This document shows positions 53,758 through 63,397 of a DNA stretch of 64,000 nt, one piece after another; the stretch's first letter is position 1; each line of letters begins with the position of its first letter. This DNA is from Paenibacillus terricola (GTDB taxonomy: Bacteria; Bacillota; Bacilli; Paenibacillales; Paenibacillaceae): assembly GCF_014779765.1 (NCBI RefSeq), contig NZ_JACXZA010000008.1:124001-188000 (forward strand), read 5' to 3'. Made by a program: the position numbers and the translations under genes. The notes under the pieces were generated by a model, which did not search any database, was not told the DNA's origin, and worked only from the letters and a program-made list of their open reading frames with translations.

Positions 53758-54060
53758 ATGGCTAACAAACGCCTTATAAAGGGAACAATTGTCATTATCG
53801 TTGCTGTCATTATTACTTTGTGGATCGCGAGCTTTTTATCGCCTGGGTTAGCAATAAGAAGGTATATTTTCTTTCACTTAAGACCATTACAGAGCTATAC
53901 AGTAGAAATAACGGACAAGGATAGACATGATAGGCAGTATGGCTATCTTTATGAGGTTATTGGGTATAGAGATCCCGTTACCAAGAATGACTCAGGTGTA
54001 TTCTATTTGAAGAAACACTGGATTTTCTGGACTGTTGCGAGTGTTGGTTCAGGGAGCTAG
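53758..54060 (+). CDS. Small membrane protein of unknown function
   Basis: 100 residues: one N-terminal transmembrane helix (about 9-28) and a short soluble part with strands around YTVEITDKD and YLYEVIGYRD. Start ATG 53758 follows GGAGGA; the longer frame from 53704 lacks such a site. The layout recalls DUF3139-type small membrane proteins, but the match is weak. It is not obviously linked to its neighbours. Confidence 0.65.
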   Translation: MANKRLIKGTIVIIVAVIITLWIASFLSPGLAIRRYIFFHLRPLQSYTVEITDKDRHDRQYGYLYEVIGYRDPVTKNDSGVFYLKKHWIFWTVASVGSGS

Positions 54061-54096
54061 TAAGCTGACCTATGTTTGGGACAGCAACTTTCTCTA

Positions 54097-54945
54097 TTAT
54101 TCAAATTTAGAAGGCGCAACCTGATAATATTTCTTGAACGCCTTCGAGAATGTGAACGGATCCGGGTATCCGAGCAGTGTGGCGATTTGCTGCACCGAAT
54201 ATTTGCGCTCGTTGAGATAATCTCTGGCACGGTTCATACGAATCTGGTAGATGTATTGCCCCGGCGTTATGCCAAGCGTCTTCTTGAAGCTCGTAATGAA
54301 GTATTTCTCCGAAATACCTACAAGCGCAGCCAGTTCATTCACGCGAATGGTCTGATGGATATGATGGCTGATGTACTCAAACACCGGATGCAGCAGTTCT
54401 AAGCTCCCGCTTGTTGTTCTTGTTTCATTCCTTCCTCTGAACGCGCCGGTATATTGGCCTTGCCCGTGCAACTCGATTATCCTCGCAACTACTGCGGTTA
54501 GACATGCCTTCAGATATAGCCGGTTACCGGAAGGGGACTGATCAGCTCTGACTAACGCGTTGGTGCACAGGTCGACTTCTTCCCGTACTAGCTTATATGG
54601 AACAACACCCGACAGCTGAAAATCATTCAAAATCCGCTGCTGCTTCCCAATCTCGAAGTCGAAATGAATATAGTTGAAGCGGCAGCCTACCTGATTGACG
54701 GTTGTAGCTTTATACGGGATATCTGGATAGAAGAAAACAACATCGCCTGGATTAGCCAGATGTTCAACACCGTCTATCGTTATCGCAACGGTTCCTTCTT
54801 GTATGAACCACAGATCATAATCAATGTGTGCTCGATGTTCGATCCACGCCCCGTCGTGCTGGAGCGCTAGGAACGATTTCATGCGGAGTGAAATGAGCTC
54901 GGACAGATCACTTAGGATCCCCATATTCGCGGCTTGTTTGTTCAT
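54097..54945 (-). CDS. AraC-family regulator, cupin type
   Basis: About 282 residues. Cupin sensor at the N-terminus (HIDYDLWFIQEG; NPGDVVFFYPD) and AraC domain at the C-terminus (SEKYFITSFKKTLG; DPFTFSKAFKKYY). ATG 54943-54945 is 6 bp after AGAGGA; an upstream in-frame ATG at 54969 lacks a site. Divergent from a GH2 gene, its probable target. Confidence 0.88.
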   Translation of the reverse strand: MNKQAANMGILSDLSELISLRMKSFLALQHDGAWIEHRAHIDYDLWFIQEGTVAITIDGVEHLANPGDVVFFYPDIPYKATTVNQVGCRFNYIHFDFEIGKQQRILNDFQLSGVVPYKLVREEVDLCTNALVRADQSPSGNRLYLKACLTAVVARIIELHGQGQYTGAFRGRNETRTTSGSLELLHPVFEYISHHIHQTIRVNELAALVGISEKYFITSFKKTLGITPGQYIYQIRMNRARDYLNERKYSVQQIATLLGYPDPFTFSKAFKKYYQVAPSKFE

Positions 54946-55117
54946 TATAAATCCTCTACTTATTGACATATAGGTATTGAGATTAGTATAACACTGGATT
55001 TAATGAACGCAAAGGATCGAACTTTTTGACATGAAGTCGAAACTATCACATATTCACCTTTCACTTGAGACAACTATAATGAGGTTGAGAAGAAGTATAC
55101 GAATAAGGAGTGCATAT

Positions 55118-56806
55118 GTGATGCTGCGGCTTTTTCGAACCAATGAAATACGTCAAGTTGTGGAGCTGGAAGGGGATTGGGACTTCGAGCCGACCGGGCA
55201 AGCGGACACCATACCGGAGAGCTACCAGTATCGGATTCCGGTGCCGGGCTGCTGGGAGATGCATCCGAAGCTTCACACTTATCGCGGTAAAGGGGTTTAT
55301 CGCAGAACGATTCATATAGCCGAGAAGACAGCTGTTCGCTTGCTCTTCAAAGGTGTAAGCCACACTGCACGTGTCTTCTTCGACGGTGTAGAGGTCGCGC
55401 AGCATTACAATGCGTATACCCCTTTCACATCACCGCTGATTGCAGACATCGAAGCAGGTGAGCATGAGCTTGTTGTGATGGTCGATAACAGCTTCAATGA
55501 AGACTCCAAGCTGCATATCGCCAATGATTACTACACGTACGGGGGCATTATCCGCCCTGTAGGCATTGAATATATCGAGCCTGTCTATATCAAACATCTT
55601 CAATTCACGCCATCTTATGTGAACGGTCAATGGCAGGCTTCCATAGCAGCGGTTGTGACTAATACAAGCACGTCGACGGCACAGGTGCAATTGCAAGGAT
55701 TGCTCGGCGATACGCCGATTACCTTCCCGGCTGCACATATTCAAGCTGGAGAAACAACAATGATCCGAACAAGCGGTGAGTTCCATAAAGTCCAGGCATG
55801 GTCTAACGGATCGCCTGCCTTATATAAGCTGCAAGTTCAGCTGTTCCGAGATGGCGAAGCGCAAGCTTCAGACGATCTAATCGAACGCGTTGGCTTCCGG
55901 ACGGTAACAACGGCGAACGGACGAATTCAAGTCAATGGCGAGGACATTGTGCTCAAGGGCTTCAATCGTCATGAGGACCACCCGATCGTTGGCGCATCGT
56001 TCCCCTACCAGCTAATGGTGCAAGATATGGAGCTTATGCTGGAAGCAGGATCGAATGCTGTAAGAACAAGCCACTATCCGAATGACGAGCGTTTTCTGGA
56101 TCTATGCGATGAGCGCGGCATCTATGTGTGGGAAGAGAATCATGCAAGAGGGCTCGATATTGAACATATGCGGGATCCGAGATTTCAGGAGCAGTGCCTC
56201 GTATGCAACGAAGAAATGGTCGAGAACCATTACAATCACCCGAGCATCATCATTTGGGGCATCTTGAACGAGTGTGCCAGCAATACCCCCGAAGGAAGAG
56301 AAATGTATCGCGAGCAATTAGCACAGATAAGAGGGATGGATCAATCCCGTCCGCTTACTTATGCGACTCATCATCGGGAGCATGATATATGCTTCGATCT
56401 GGCGGATATCATTTCGTTCAACTTGTATCCGCAGTGGTATACGGATGAAGATCCGGGCGAGCTTGTCGATCGGGCGCGCGGCTGGGCCGAAACGCTTGGC
56501 GGGGCGGGTAAGCCGATTATTATGAGCGAATTTGGCGGTGACGGGTTCTACGGCATGCGTGATGCAAGTCGTGTTCGCGGGACAGAGGAGAGGCAAGCAG
56601 ATATTATTGAAAGCAATCTAGCTGCCTACACGTCCAGACCGTATATTTCCGGTATGTTCATCTGGCAGTTCTGCGATTGCCGTGTTGTGGAAGACTTGGG
56701 CTGGCTGTTCAGCCGTGCTGGCACGCAGAACAGCAAAGGCATCGTTGACAAGTACCGCAGACCGAAGCTGGCTTTCGAGGTTGTGAAGGAATATTTTAGA
56801 CAATAG
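55118..56806 (+). CDS. GH2 glycosidase, beta-glucuronidase-like
   Basis: About 562 residues, the size of bacterial beta-glucuronidases. N-terminal sugar-binding jelly roll (GCWEMHP), Ig-like domain, then TIM barrel with NRHEDHP, acid/base Glu in ILNECAS and nucleophile Glu in MSEFGGDG. Near the C-terminus stands QNSKGIVD: the N-x-K pair (Asn538/Lys540) that in glucuronidases grips the sugar carboxylate. No signal peptide. Start GTG 55118 (7 bp after AAGGAG) or ATG 55121. The upstream TATAAT at 55075 lacks a good -35, suggesting activation by the divergent AraC protein. Confidence 0.82.
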   Translation: MMLRLFRTNEIRQVVELEGDWDFEPTGQADTIPESYQYRIPVPGCWEMHPKLHTYRGKGVYRRTIHIAEKTAVRLLFKGVSHTARVFFDGVEVAQHYNAYTPFTSPLIADIEAGEHELVVMVDNSFNEDSKLHIANDYYTYGGIIRPVGIEYIEPVYIKHLQFTPSYVNGQWQASIAAVVTNTSTSTAQVQLQGLLGDTPITFPAAHIQAGETTMIRTSGEFHKVQAWSNGSPALYKLQVQLFRDGEAQASDDLIERVGFRTVTTANGRIQVNGEDIVLKGFNRHEDHPIVGASFPYQLMVQDMELMLEAGSNAVRTSHYPNDERFLDLCDERGIYVWEENHARGLDIEHMRDPRFQEQCLVCNEEMVENHYNHPSIIIWGILNECASNTPEGREMYREQLAQIRGMDQSRPLTYATHHREHDICFDLADIISFNLYPQWYTDEDPGELVDRARGWAETLGGAGKPIIMSEFGGDGFYGMRDASRVRGTEERQADIIESNLAAYTSRPYISGMFIWQFCDCRVVEDLGWLFSRAGTQNSKGIVDKYRRPKLAFEVVKEYFRQ

Positions 56807-56877
56807 TAATAACGCTGTTCATTGCATGCCAGAAATACTTCATCAACGGTATGATGCCAGGTTCGGTGAAGGGATAA
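56800..56877 (+). pseudogene. Remnant of a sugar ABC permease C-terminus
   Basis: The frame ending at TAA 56875-56877 encodes the last helix and tail of a MalG/YtcP-type permease: VITLFIACQKYF then INGMMPGSVKG, closely matching the tails of the intact permeases here (QKYFVKGMTLGAVKS). An in-frame stop lies just upstream at 56797. Only about 25 codons survive, starting at the end of the GH2 gene. Confidence 0.75.
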
Positions 56878-57038
56878 GGCGATAACTATACTTCAGTTAA
56901 TCAACAGACGATAGGTTGCCCAAGCGAATGCATGGGTGCCTGTCGTCTTTATCGTATTTCTCCAGTTATTTCGAACGTCACAGTCGTAGACATCATAGCT
57001 TCTTGATAGTAAAATTTTGGATAGAGGAGCGTGTTGAA

Positions 57039-57578
57039 TTGACCTTAATCACGATGAAGCAAACGGAATTTGACTCGATGAGTGACGAGAGACTTAGTTG
57101 GGTCTGCGTAGAGCCGATGTTAGTTAGCATCCGCGCCAAAGATGCCGCGACGAAGACGCAGGTGATTGGCAGCTTGAACCTAAGCCAGCAGGCGCTGTGC
57201 ATGTTTAGGGTGTTCTATGATCATGCGCGGAGTTCAGCAGGCGAAATGTATGCTTGGGTGGCTTACATGCTGCAGACGCCAGGTTATTGGATAGGTGTAA
57301 CCAAAGGCTTAAGTTACTTCGGAGATGATCAGATGGTACAGCTGCTTGAGGATACGAGACAGGTCATAGAGGAACATGAGCGAAAGTCAGAGGTCGAATC
57401 GGAATTTCATCCGTTCCGAGATTTAGAGCAGAATCCGGAGTTGGCTAATATAGCAGCTCAATTATATATCAGGTTTCAAGAGATTGAACAAGACAGCATC
57501 AAGCGTATCAGTTCGTTTATACGATTGAACCCGCAGCATTTTGTACAAATTGAAGATGAAGTTGTTAAGGAAGTTTAG
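57039..57578 (+). CDS. Conserved protein of unknown function
   Basis: About 179 residues, soluble, mostly helical. Start TTG 57039, 9 bp after GAGGAG; the frame extends further upstream without a site. A helical core with MYAWVAYMLQTPGYW and a Phe-rich C-terminal helix (LYIRFQEIEQDS) faintly resembles DMP19/DUF4375-like proteins; this is tentative. It has a following hairpin and no clear tie to its neighbours. Confidence 0.65.
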   Translation: MTLITMKQTEFDSMSDERLSWVCVEPMLVSIRAKDAATKTQVIGSLNLSQQALCMFRVFYDHARSSAGEMYAWVAYMLQTPGYWIGVTKGLSYFGDDQMVQLLEDTRQVIEEHERKSEVESEFHPFRDLEQNPELANIAAQLYIRFQEIEQDSIKRISSFIRLNPQHFVQIEDEVVKEV

Positions 57579-57593
57579 ATGTGTGATAGAGGG

Positions 57594-57620
57594 GACTGTC
57601 CGTGATCGGGCAGTCTCTTG
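57594..57620 (+). terminator. Hairpin after the unknown gene
   Basis: GACTGTCC (57594-57601) pairs with GGGCAGTC (57608-57615) with one wobble; the tail TCTTGTGT is only moderately T-rich. Confidence 0.6.
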
Positions 57621-57757
57621 TGTATATACAATGGAGATTCTCGCAAGTTAATGGGTTAACCTCTTAATATTAGATAGAGTTGGATGAATGCATGCGTTAA
57701 TTCAACATTGTTCTGAAAAAATTCCTGCCGAAAACCTTCCCGATTGCATCTTCTTAT

Positions 57758-57787
57758 TTGGAAATGGAAGCGTTCTTGTTTTATAAT
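57758..57787 (+). promoter_or_regulatory. Candidate promoter of the xylulokinase-like gene
   Basis: TTGGAA (57758-57763), 18 bp, TATAAT (57782-57787). Other -10-like boxes (57812, 57840) lie nearer the gene, so the true start site is uncertain. Confidence 0.4.
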
Positions 57788-57857
57788 AGAACAGATGAGA
57801 GCTAGATAATTTATAATACTCCGAATTTATATTCTATGGTATGATAGCTCTACAAGG

Positions 57858-57881
57858 TTAGTTAACAAATAGGTTAACTAA
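57858..57881. promoter_or_regulatory. XylR-type operator
   Basis: TTAGTTAAC (57858-57866) and GTTAACTAA (57873-57881) form a perfect 9-bp inverted repeat with a 6-bp spacer. The outer TTAGTT/AACTAA arms are those of Bacillus XylR operators. It sits 43 bp before the kinase start. Confidence 0.65.
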
Positions 57882-57924
57882 TTAACCAAATTAGGAACGT
57901 ATATTGTATGATGGGGGAAAACGC

Positions 57925-59523
57925 ATGAGTCTCGATGTGAAAAATGCTATCCAGAGCGGCAAAACAGTACTGGGTATTGAGCTTGGCTCCACACGTATCA
58001 AAGCCGTTCTTATCGGTGAGGATCATGTTTCGATCGCTTCCGGCGCACACGACTGGGAGAACAGCCTCGAGAACAACATCTGGACGTACAGCATTGATGC
58101 GATTTGGAAGGGCATTCAAGACAGCTATACGAAGATGGCGAATCAAGTGAAAGAGCAATACGGCGTTACGCTTCACACGATTGGCGCAATCGGCTTCAGC
58201 GGTATGATGCACGGTTACGTGGCATTCGACAAATCCGATGAGCTGCTCGTTCCATTCCGTACGTGGAGAAACAATCTGCAAGCGCAAGCATCCGCAGAAT
58301 TGACGGAACTGTTCAACTTCCATATTCCGCAGCGCTGGAGCATTGCTCACCTGTATCAGGCGATTCTGAACGGTGAAGAGCATGTGGCGAACATTAGCTT
58401 CCAGACGACGCTGGCTGGCTACATCCATTGGAAGCTGACGGGTCAGAAGGTTCTTGGCGTAGGCGAAGCATCCGGCGTATTCCCGATCGATATCAACACG
58501 AAACAATTTAACAAGACGATGATCAATCAGTTCAACGAGCTGATCGCTTCCCGCAACCTGCCTTGGAAGCTGGAAGACATCCTGCCAGGCGTATTGTCTG
58601 CTGGCGAAAGCGCTGGCGCGCTGACGGCTGAGGGCGCGAAACTGCTCGACGTTTCCGGCGAGCTGCAAGCCGGCATCCCGCTCTGTCCGCCAGAAGGTGA
58701 CGCAGGTACGGGTATGGTCGCAACGAACAGCGTAGCACAACGTACAGGTAACGTATCCGCTGGTACTTCCGTATTCGCAATGGTCGTTCTGGAGAAAGAA
58801 TTGTCCCGAGCATATGAAGAGATCGACCTTGTAACCACGCCTACGGGCAGTCTTGTTGCAATGGCTCACTCGAATAACTGCTCTTCGGACCTGAACGCAT
58901 GGGTTGGTCTGTTCGAGCAATTCGGCAAAGCGATGGGCATGAACTTCGACATGAACACATTGTACGGCACACTGTACAATCTGGCGCTTCAAGGCGATGC
59001 AGATTGCGGCGGCCTGCTGGCATACGGCTACCTGTCGGGCGAGCACATGACGCACTTCGAAGAAGGACGTCCATTGTTCGTACGTTCGTCGGACAGCAAC
59101 TTCAACCTGCCGAACTTCATGCGTGTTCACCTGTCGACGGCGCTGGGCGCACTGAAGATTGGTATGGACATCTTGCTGAAGGAAGAGGGCGTGAAGCTGG
59201 ACGAGATCCTCGGCCACGGCGGTCTGTTCAAGACGAAGGGTGTAGGTCAGCGCATTATGGCTGGCGCGCTCAACGTTCCAGTTTCCGTTATGGAAACAGC
59301 TGGCGAAGGCGGCGCTTGGGGTATTGCCCTGCTTGCTTCCTACATGATCAACAAATCGGGTAACGAAACGCTCGAAGAGTACCTCAGCGGCAAAGTATTC
59401 GCAGGCCAAGCGGGCGAGACGATCGCTCCGGACGCGAAGGACGTTGAAGGTTTCGAAGTATTCATGGAGCGCTACAAGCGCGGCCTCGCAATCGAGCGTG
59501 CCGCTGTAGAGAACCTGATCTAA
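57925..59523 (+). CDS. xylB: FGGY-family carbohydrate kinase, probably xylulokinase
   Basis: 532 residues, slightly longer than typical XylB (about 500). Phosphorylates D-xylulose for the pentose phosphate pathway, by context. FGGY/actin-fold marks are the N-terminal phosphate loop [24 protein letters not shown] with the catalytic-type Asp in PEGDAGTG, and the ATP loop [11 protein letters not shown] 57925 is 7 bp after GGGGGAAA; an upstream TTG at 57904 is less likely. Codon choice is strongly biased, giving a spurious 557-codon antisense frame. XylR-like operator upstream and xylosidases nearby favour xylulose over ribulose, but no xylA is in the window. Confidence 0.82.
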   Translation: MSLDVKNAIQSGKTVLGIELGSTRIKAVLIGEDHVSIASGAHDWENSLENNIWTYSIDAIWKGIQDSYTKMANQVKEQYGVTLHTIGAIGFSGMMHGYVAFDKSDELLVPFRTWRNNLQAQASAELTELFNFHIPQRWSIAHLYQAILNGEEHVANISFQTTLAGYIHWKLTGQKVLGVGEASGVFPIDINTKQFNKTMINQFNELIASRNLPWKLEDILPGVLSAGESAGALTAEGAKLLDVSGELQAGIPLCPPEGDAGTGMVATNSVAQRTGNVSAGTSVFAMVVLEKELSRAYEEIDLVTTPTGSLVAMAHSNNCSSDLNAWVGLFEQFGKAMGMNFDMNTLYGTLYNLALQGDADCGGLLAYGYLSGEHMTHFEEGRPLFVRSSDSNFNLPNFMRVHLSTALGALKIGMDILLKEEGVKLDEILGHGGLFKTKGVGQRIMAGALNVPVSVMETAGEGGAWGIALLASYMINKSGNETLEEYLSGKVFAGQAGETIAPDAKDVEGFEVFMERYKRGLAIERAAVENLI

Positions 59524-59543
59524 TCGAATCTTGTGTACGAATA

Positions 59544-59581
59544 GCAAAGGAGCTGACTGCCATGGCGGTCAGCTCCTTTGC
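59544..59581. terminator. Bidirectional terminator between convergent genes
   Basis: Perfect 14-bp stem (59544-59557 with 59568-59581). The T run is weak on both sides. It lies between the kinase and the binding-protein gene. Confidence 0.65.
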
Positions 59582-59585
59582 TGCA

Positions 59586-60866
59586 TTAGTCCAAATCGCT
59601 TGTCGTGTGATTCTTAAGCTCCGTAATCGATTTGTCGATCGCTAATTTCATTGCGCTCAATACCTCTGATAGATTCTGCTCGCGGTCGATCGCTTTCTGG
59701 AAGAATGGTCCGGCGGTTAGATATGCTGTGCCCTCATAAGGACTGATTGCGCCGATGTTAGGCAGCTTATTCTGGAAGAAAGCTTCGAGATGCTTACCCT
59801 GGATCGATTGAACCTCCGTACCGTACGCGCGCATGATTTCGCTATCTGCGAGTACCGGAGCGATGCCGTTCTTCGAGTTCTGCAGCTGAACATCCGGCGA
59901 CAACAAGTATTGTATAACTTCCATTGCTTTTTGTTTATTCTTGCTTTGAGCAGTAAGCATCAGATTAAGCGTTCGGTTACCCGGACCCACTGATGGGACG
60001 TCATCCAACGTAGGGAACGATACAAGATCGATGTCTTGACTAGCGCTGCCGCCTTGCAGGAAATCAAGCCCATAGCCGAGTGCCATCGCAATTTTTCCCT
60101 GCTCTGTGAATGCTCTAACGTTCCCGGCATACTCCATGCCATTGCCAGCAATGCTGTAGATTTCCCGAATGTTCTCGAATAGCTGCTTCCATCCATCGCT
60201 GTCAACTTGCGCTCGATCGGTGCCCGCATCCAGGAACGAGAGACCTCGTTGATCGATCAAGGAGACGAAGCTCAAGTCTGTGAATATAGGTTCGAGTCCA
60301 TGGATGTTCATTTTGTTTGAGAACTGCTTGGCCAGATTGAGCGTATCCGTCCACGTCATACCATCCGTGGGGTAAGGAACGCCGACTTGATCGAATACGG
60401 TCTTGTTGTAATACAAAGCATATAAATAACGGCTGTATGGAAGGGCATAGATTTGTTCTCCCGTTCCGTATGATCTTACATGGTCGATTAGTCCGGGTTC
60501 GAAGGCGTTCAAGTCGATCTCTGATTGCTGGATTAGCGGTGTCATATCGTATTGGACTTTATCGAACAGTTCTTGCGGGATGGTTACGCGATCGATATCC
60601 ATAATAATGTCAGGTACATCGTTCGCTTCGATTCGCTGCTTCATCTGTGTTGGGTTAAGGGATACGAATTCGAAGGTGATCTCCGGAAACTGCTTTTTGA
60701 GCAAATCCATTGTAACGCCGGGGAGGGGCGGAGACGCTGCGAATGACAGCTGGTACGTTTCATTCGGGTCTGGTTTGTCCTCTTGGTCTTTCGAGCAGGC
60801 AGAGAATATAGAGGCAGACAGCAGCAGGAATACCGCTGCGAGTATTGGAATTCGTTTCTTCATCAT
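59586..60866 (-). CDS. Solute-binding lipoprotein in an exporter operon
   Basis: 426 residues, family 1 sugar-type binding protein. Lipoprotein signal MMKKRIPILAAVF with lipobox FSAC, then the usual domains (YALPYSRYLYALYYN; GKIAMALGYG). ATG 60864-60866 follows AAGGAG by 6 bp. It lies 10 bp after the stop of an ABC-2 permease gene. No sugar permease partners are adjacent, which is unusual: either it serves an importer elsewhere or it is a surface sensor for the exporter or two-component system. Confidence 0.88.
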   Translation of the reverse strand: MMKKRIPILAAVFLLLSASIFSACSKDQEDKPDPNETYQLSFAASPPLPGVTMDLLKKQFPEITFEFVSLNPTQMKQRIEANDVPDIIMDIDRVTIPQELFDKVQYDMTPLIQQSEIDLNAFEPGLIDHVRSYGTGEQIYALPYSRYLYALYYNKTVFDQVGVPYPTDGMTWTDTLNLAKQFSNKMNIHGLEPIFTDLSFVSLIDQRGLSFLDAGTDRAQVDSDGWKQLFENIREIYSIAGNGMEYAGNVRAFTEQGKIAMALGYGLDFLQGGSASQDIDLVSFPTLDDVPSVGPGNRTLNLMLTAQSKNKQKAMEVIQYLLSPDVQLQNSKNGIAPVLADSEIMRAYGTEVQSIQGKHLEAFFQNKLPNIGAISPYEGTAYLTAGPFFQKAIDREQNLSEVLSAMKLAIDKSITELKNHTTSDLD

Positions 60867-60876
60867 CAACCGCTCC

Positions 60877-61638
60877 TTATGTATTCGCAATATCGATTCT
60901 TCTATACAGTCGAAAATTAATGAGCAAGGGCACAACAAACAGCAAGAGCAGACTGATCATGCCCTTCCAATCATCAAGCGCTGGAGTGGCATTCGGATTA
61001 TTAGGGAAATAGCTGCTTATGATGACGATTGGAGCGGCCCAAGGATACCATAAACCAATGGTAGGTGAGTTGATAGTAATGGCTCCTGAGATCAATACGA
61101 TCAGGCCATAAATGGTTGACGCGATGTAGCTCTTGAATATGATACTTATCAGTGCAGCGGCAGGGACGAAGCATAGCACCATGAGAAACAGCAATCCATA
61201 GATGCGCATGTAATGCTCGATCATCGCGAGTGTAAGCGACGGGTGTCCAGGCAGCAGCAAGCCTGCACCGATTGTTGCAGCGAATTCCAGCAGAATCAGA
61301 ATGAATAGCAGCGGGATGATAACCAAATATTTGCCGATCAGAAACCAGTTGCGCGGATACCGATAAGTAAAGATGACATTCGCGGTATTGTCTTGGTATT
61401 CTCTTGCGATAAGAAATCCAACAAGCAGGGATACAACTATAGGGATAATCAAATAAGATACATAGCGAAAATTCGTAAACATAAGCCAATCCCAAGAGAA
61501 CAACGTTCCGTGATTGCGCTTCTGGTATAGAATCGCGGAAAGTTCGAGAAATCCGGTGAATAGTGCACTGCCAGCGATAATCCATTCCAAGTGCAAACGT
61601 CGCAGCTTAATTATCTCACAGCGCAAGATACTGAGCAT
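60877..61638 (-). CDS. ABC-2 type permease
   Basis: 253 residues with about six membrane helices; the N-terminus LRCEIIKLRRLHLEW matches the cytosolic entry of bacitracin/lantibiotic-type ABC-2 permeases. Overlaps the end of the ATPase gene by 23 bp. With the ATPase it probably exports or gives immunity to a peptide or drug; substrate unknown. Controlled presumably by the divergent two-component system. Confidence 0.88.
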   Translation of the reverse strand: MLSILRCEIIKLRRLHLEWIIAGSALFTGFLELSAILYQKRNHGTLFSWDWLMFTNFRYVSYLIIPIVVSLLVGFLIAREYQDNTANVIFTYRYPRNWFLIGKYLVIIPLLFILILLEFAATIGAGLLLPGHPSLTLAMIEHYMRIYGLLFLMVLCFVPAAALISIIFKSYIASTIYGLIVLISGAITINSPTIGLWYPWAAPIVIISSYFPNNPNATPALDDWKGMISLLLLFVVPLLINFRLYRRIDIANT

Positions 61639-62566
61639 AGTAGGACGCCTCCCTGGTACTGATCGTATCGATAAAATAATCCTCCAAGGAGGCGTTTTTC
61701 CGTACCGCCTCGATAACTTGCACCCCGTTCATGACAAGCGTACGAATGATCTCGGCACTGTCCTCGACGTGTTCGTATAACCGGATCGTTCCGGGATCGG
61801 ACAACTCATATTTGGCGATACCTAAATGCTGTTCGAGAATGAAGAGTGTTCGCGACGGCTCTACGATCTTCAGTTCCAGGTAACTCGGCATTCGCTGACG
61901 AAGGATGGAAGTATCAATCTCCTGCAGAAGTTTGCCGTGATGAATGATACCGATCCGCGTTGCTAGCTGATCGATCTCACTTAGCAGATGACTTGATACA
62001 AGCAAGGTGATTTGCTGCTGGCGCGAGAGTTGAAGCAGCAGCTCGCGGATTTCACGAATGCCAACCGGATCAAGACCGTTCGTTGGTTCATCAAGCAGCA
62101 GCAATTCTGGCTGATGGATAATCGCTCTTCCGATTGCGAGGCGCTGCCGCATCCCCATTGAAAGCTTCCGAACCGTCTTGTTGCGGGCTTCCCACAGACC
62201 GATCTGATGAAGGCATCGCTCAATGGCTGTTGGATCCTTCAGTCCGATCAGTTCACAATGGATCGCTAGATTCTCGCTGACGGTCAGATTCTTATAAAAG
62301 CCAGGCATGTCAATCATCGTGCCAACTCTCTCAAGCACAGCTTGTTTTGGATTGCGCGTATTGAAAAGATGGACCGTTCCTGAGGTGGGCTTAACAAGTC
62401 CGACAATCATGCGCAGCGTCGTTGTCTTGCCAGCGCCATTCTGACCGAGAAAACCATAGATATCGCCTCTTTGAATCGTAAGGTTGACTTGATCAACCAC
62501 TGTATGTGGGCCATAGGCTTTCGTAAGCTGCTCGGTTTGCACAAGGATATTCTCAATTGTAATCAC
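61616..62566 (-). CDS. ABC-2 exporter ATPase (drug/peptide type)
   Basis: 316 residues. Walker A GQNGAGKTTT, ABC signature LSMGMRQR, Walker B LLLLDEPTNGLD and the H-loop SSHLL are all intact; a C-terminal extension follows, as in BcrA-type proteins. Starts at GTG 62564-62566, although a GTG at codon 9 (62542) is also possible because the ribosome-binding site is poorly spaced. First gene of the operon with the permease and the binding lipoprotein. Confidence 0.93.
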   Translation of the reverse strand: MITIENILVQTEQLTKAYGPHTVVDQVNLTIQRGDIYGFLGQNGAGKTTTLRMIVGLVKPTSGTVHLFNTRNPKQAVLERVGTMIDMPGFYKNLTVSENLAIHCELIGLKDPTAIERCLHQIGLWEARNKTVRKLSMGMRQRLAIGRAIIHQPELLLLDEPTNGLDPVGIREIRELLLQLSRQQQITLLVSSHLLSEIDQLATRIGIIHHGKLLQEIDTSILRQRMPSYLELKIVEPSRTLFILEQHLGIAKYELSDPGTIRLYEHVEDSAEIIRTLVMNGVQVIEAVRKNASLEDYFIDTISTREASYYAQYLAL

Positions 62567-62677
62567 CTTCTCGCATCATTGATAAATATTACTATCTGTG
62601 ATTTATTATAGATTGAATAGGTTGATTATGGTATTTCATCATTCTGACAAAATCCTTACAAATTACAGGAGGTCCGA

Positions 62678-63397
62678 ATGGAGCCGACTCGAATATTGCT
62701 TGTAGAGGATGACGCTGAGATAGCGCGTTTGCTCCAACGCTACCTGGAGAAGGAAGCATATCATGTGACGGTGACGGACAACGGAGAAGACGCAATAGCG
62801 TGGATCGATCGCGTATCCTTTGACCTCATTGTCCAGGACCTTATGATTCCCGGGGCGGATGGCTATCAAGTGCTGTCTCACCTTCGTGCTTCCAGTCATA
62901 CGCCGGTGCTCATTATTTCGGCAAAAAGTGACGAACTGGATAAGGTCGTTGGCCTACGACTGGGGGCGGATGACTATTTGGGTAAGCCATTCGGGATAGC
63001 AGAATTTATTGCGCGTGTTAAAGCGATACTTCGACGATATGTCGATTGGAGCGGCAAGCAGCAGACAGCAGTTCAAGCATTGCCGACACGGTTCGCGTAT
63101 AAACAGCTCCTGTTGAACGAAGATACCCATTCATGTACGGTCGACGCAAGACCGGTCTCCTTAACCGCAACAGAATTCAAGCTGCTTAAGCTGTTTATGC
63201 TGTCGCCCAACAAGGTTTTTACGAAGGAAGAGATTATAAGTGCGGTGTGGAAGGATGAGTATATCGTGGATGACAATAAGCTGCTAGTCGTGATTCGTCG
63301 GCTTCGGGTCAAGATCGAGCGCAATCCTTCGGAACCGGAGTATATCCATACCGTATGGGGAGTTGGCTATAAGTTGGGAGACAGACAAGCGATATGA
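62678..63397 (+). CDS. OmpR/PhoB-family response regulator
   Basis: 239 residues. Receiver domain with the acidic pair EDD, phosphoacceptor Asp in IVQDLMIPG, conserved Lys in LGKPFG; C-terminal winged helix (about 140-235) with VSLTATEFKLLKLF and VVIRRLRVKIE. Strong ACAGGAGG before the ATG. Overlaps the kinase start (ATGA at 63394). Divergent from the ABC-2 operon, which is its probable target, as in BceRS-like modules. Confidence 0.94.
   Translation: MEPTRILLVEDDAEIARLLQRYLEKEAYHVTVTDNGEDAIAWIDRVSFDLIVQDLMIPGADGYQVLSHLRASSHTPVLIISAKSDELDKVVGLRLGADDYLGKPFGIAEFIARVKAILRRYVDWSGKQQTAVQALPTRFAYKQLLLNEDTHSCTVDARPVSLTATEFKLLKLFMLSPNKVFTKEEIISAVWKDEYIVDDNKLLVVIRRLRVKIERNPSEPEYIHTVWGVGYKLGDRQAI

Larger units (their letters stand above)
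57579..57924. other. Control region of the xylulokinase-like gene
   Basis: 346 bp: terminator of the unknown gene (57594-57620), an AT-rich promoter stretch and a XylR-like operator (57858-57881). No additional gene is seen. Confidence 0.7.

Noticed and set aside
57874-59547. 557-codon open frame antisense to the xylulokinase gene
   Set aside because: Cys/Arg/Val-rich with no recognisable domain. It arises from the strong codon bias of the kinase gene on the other strand, which has clear FGGY motifs and a ribosome-binding site.
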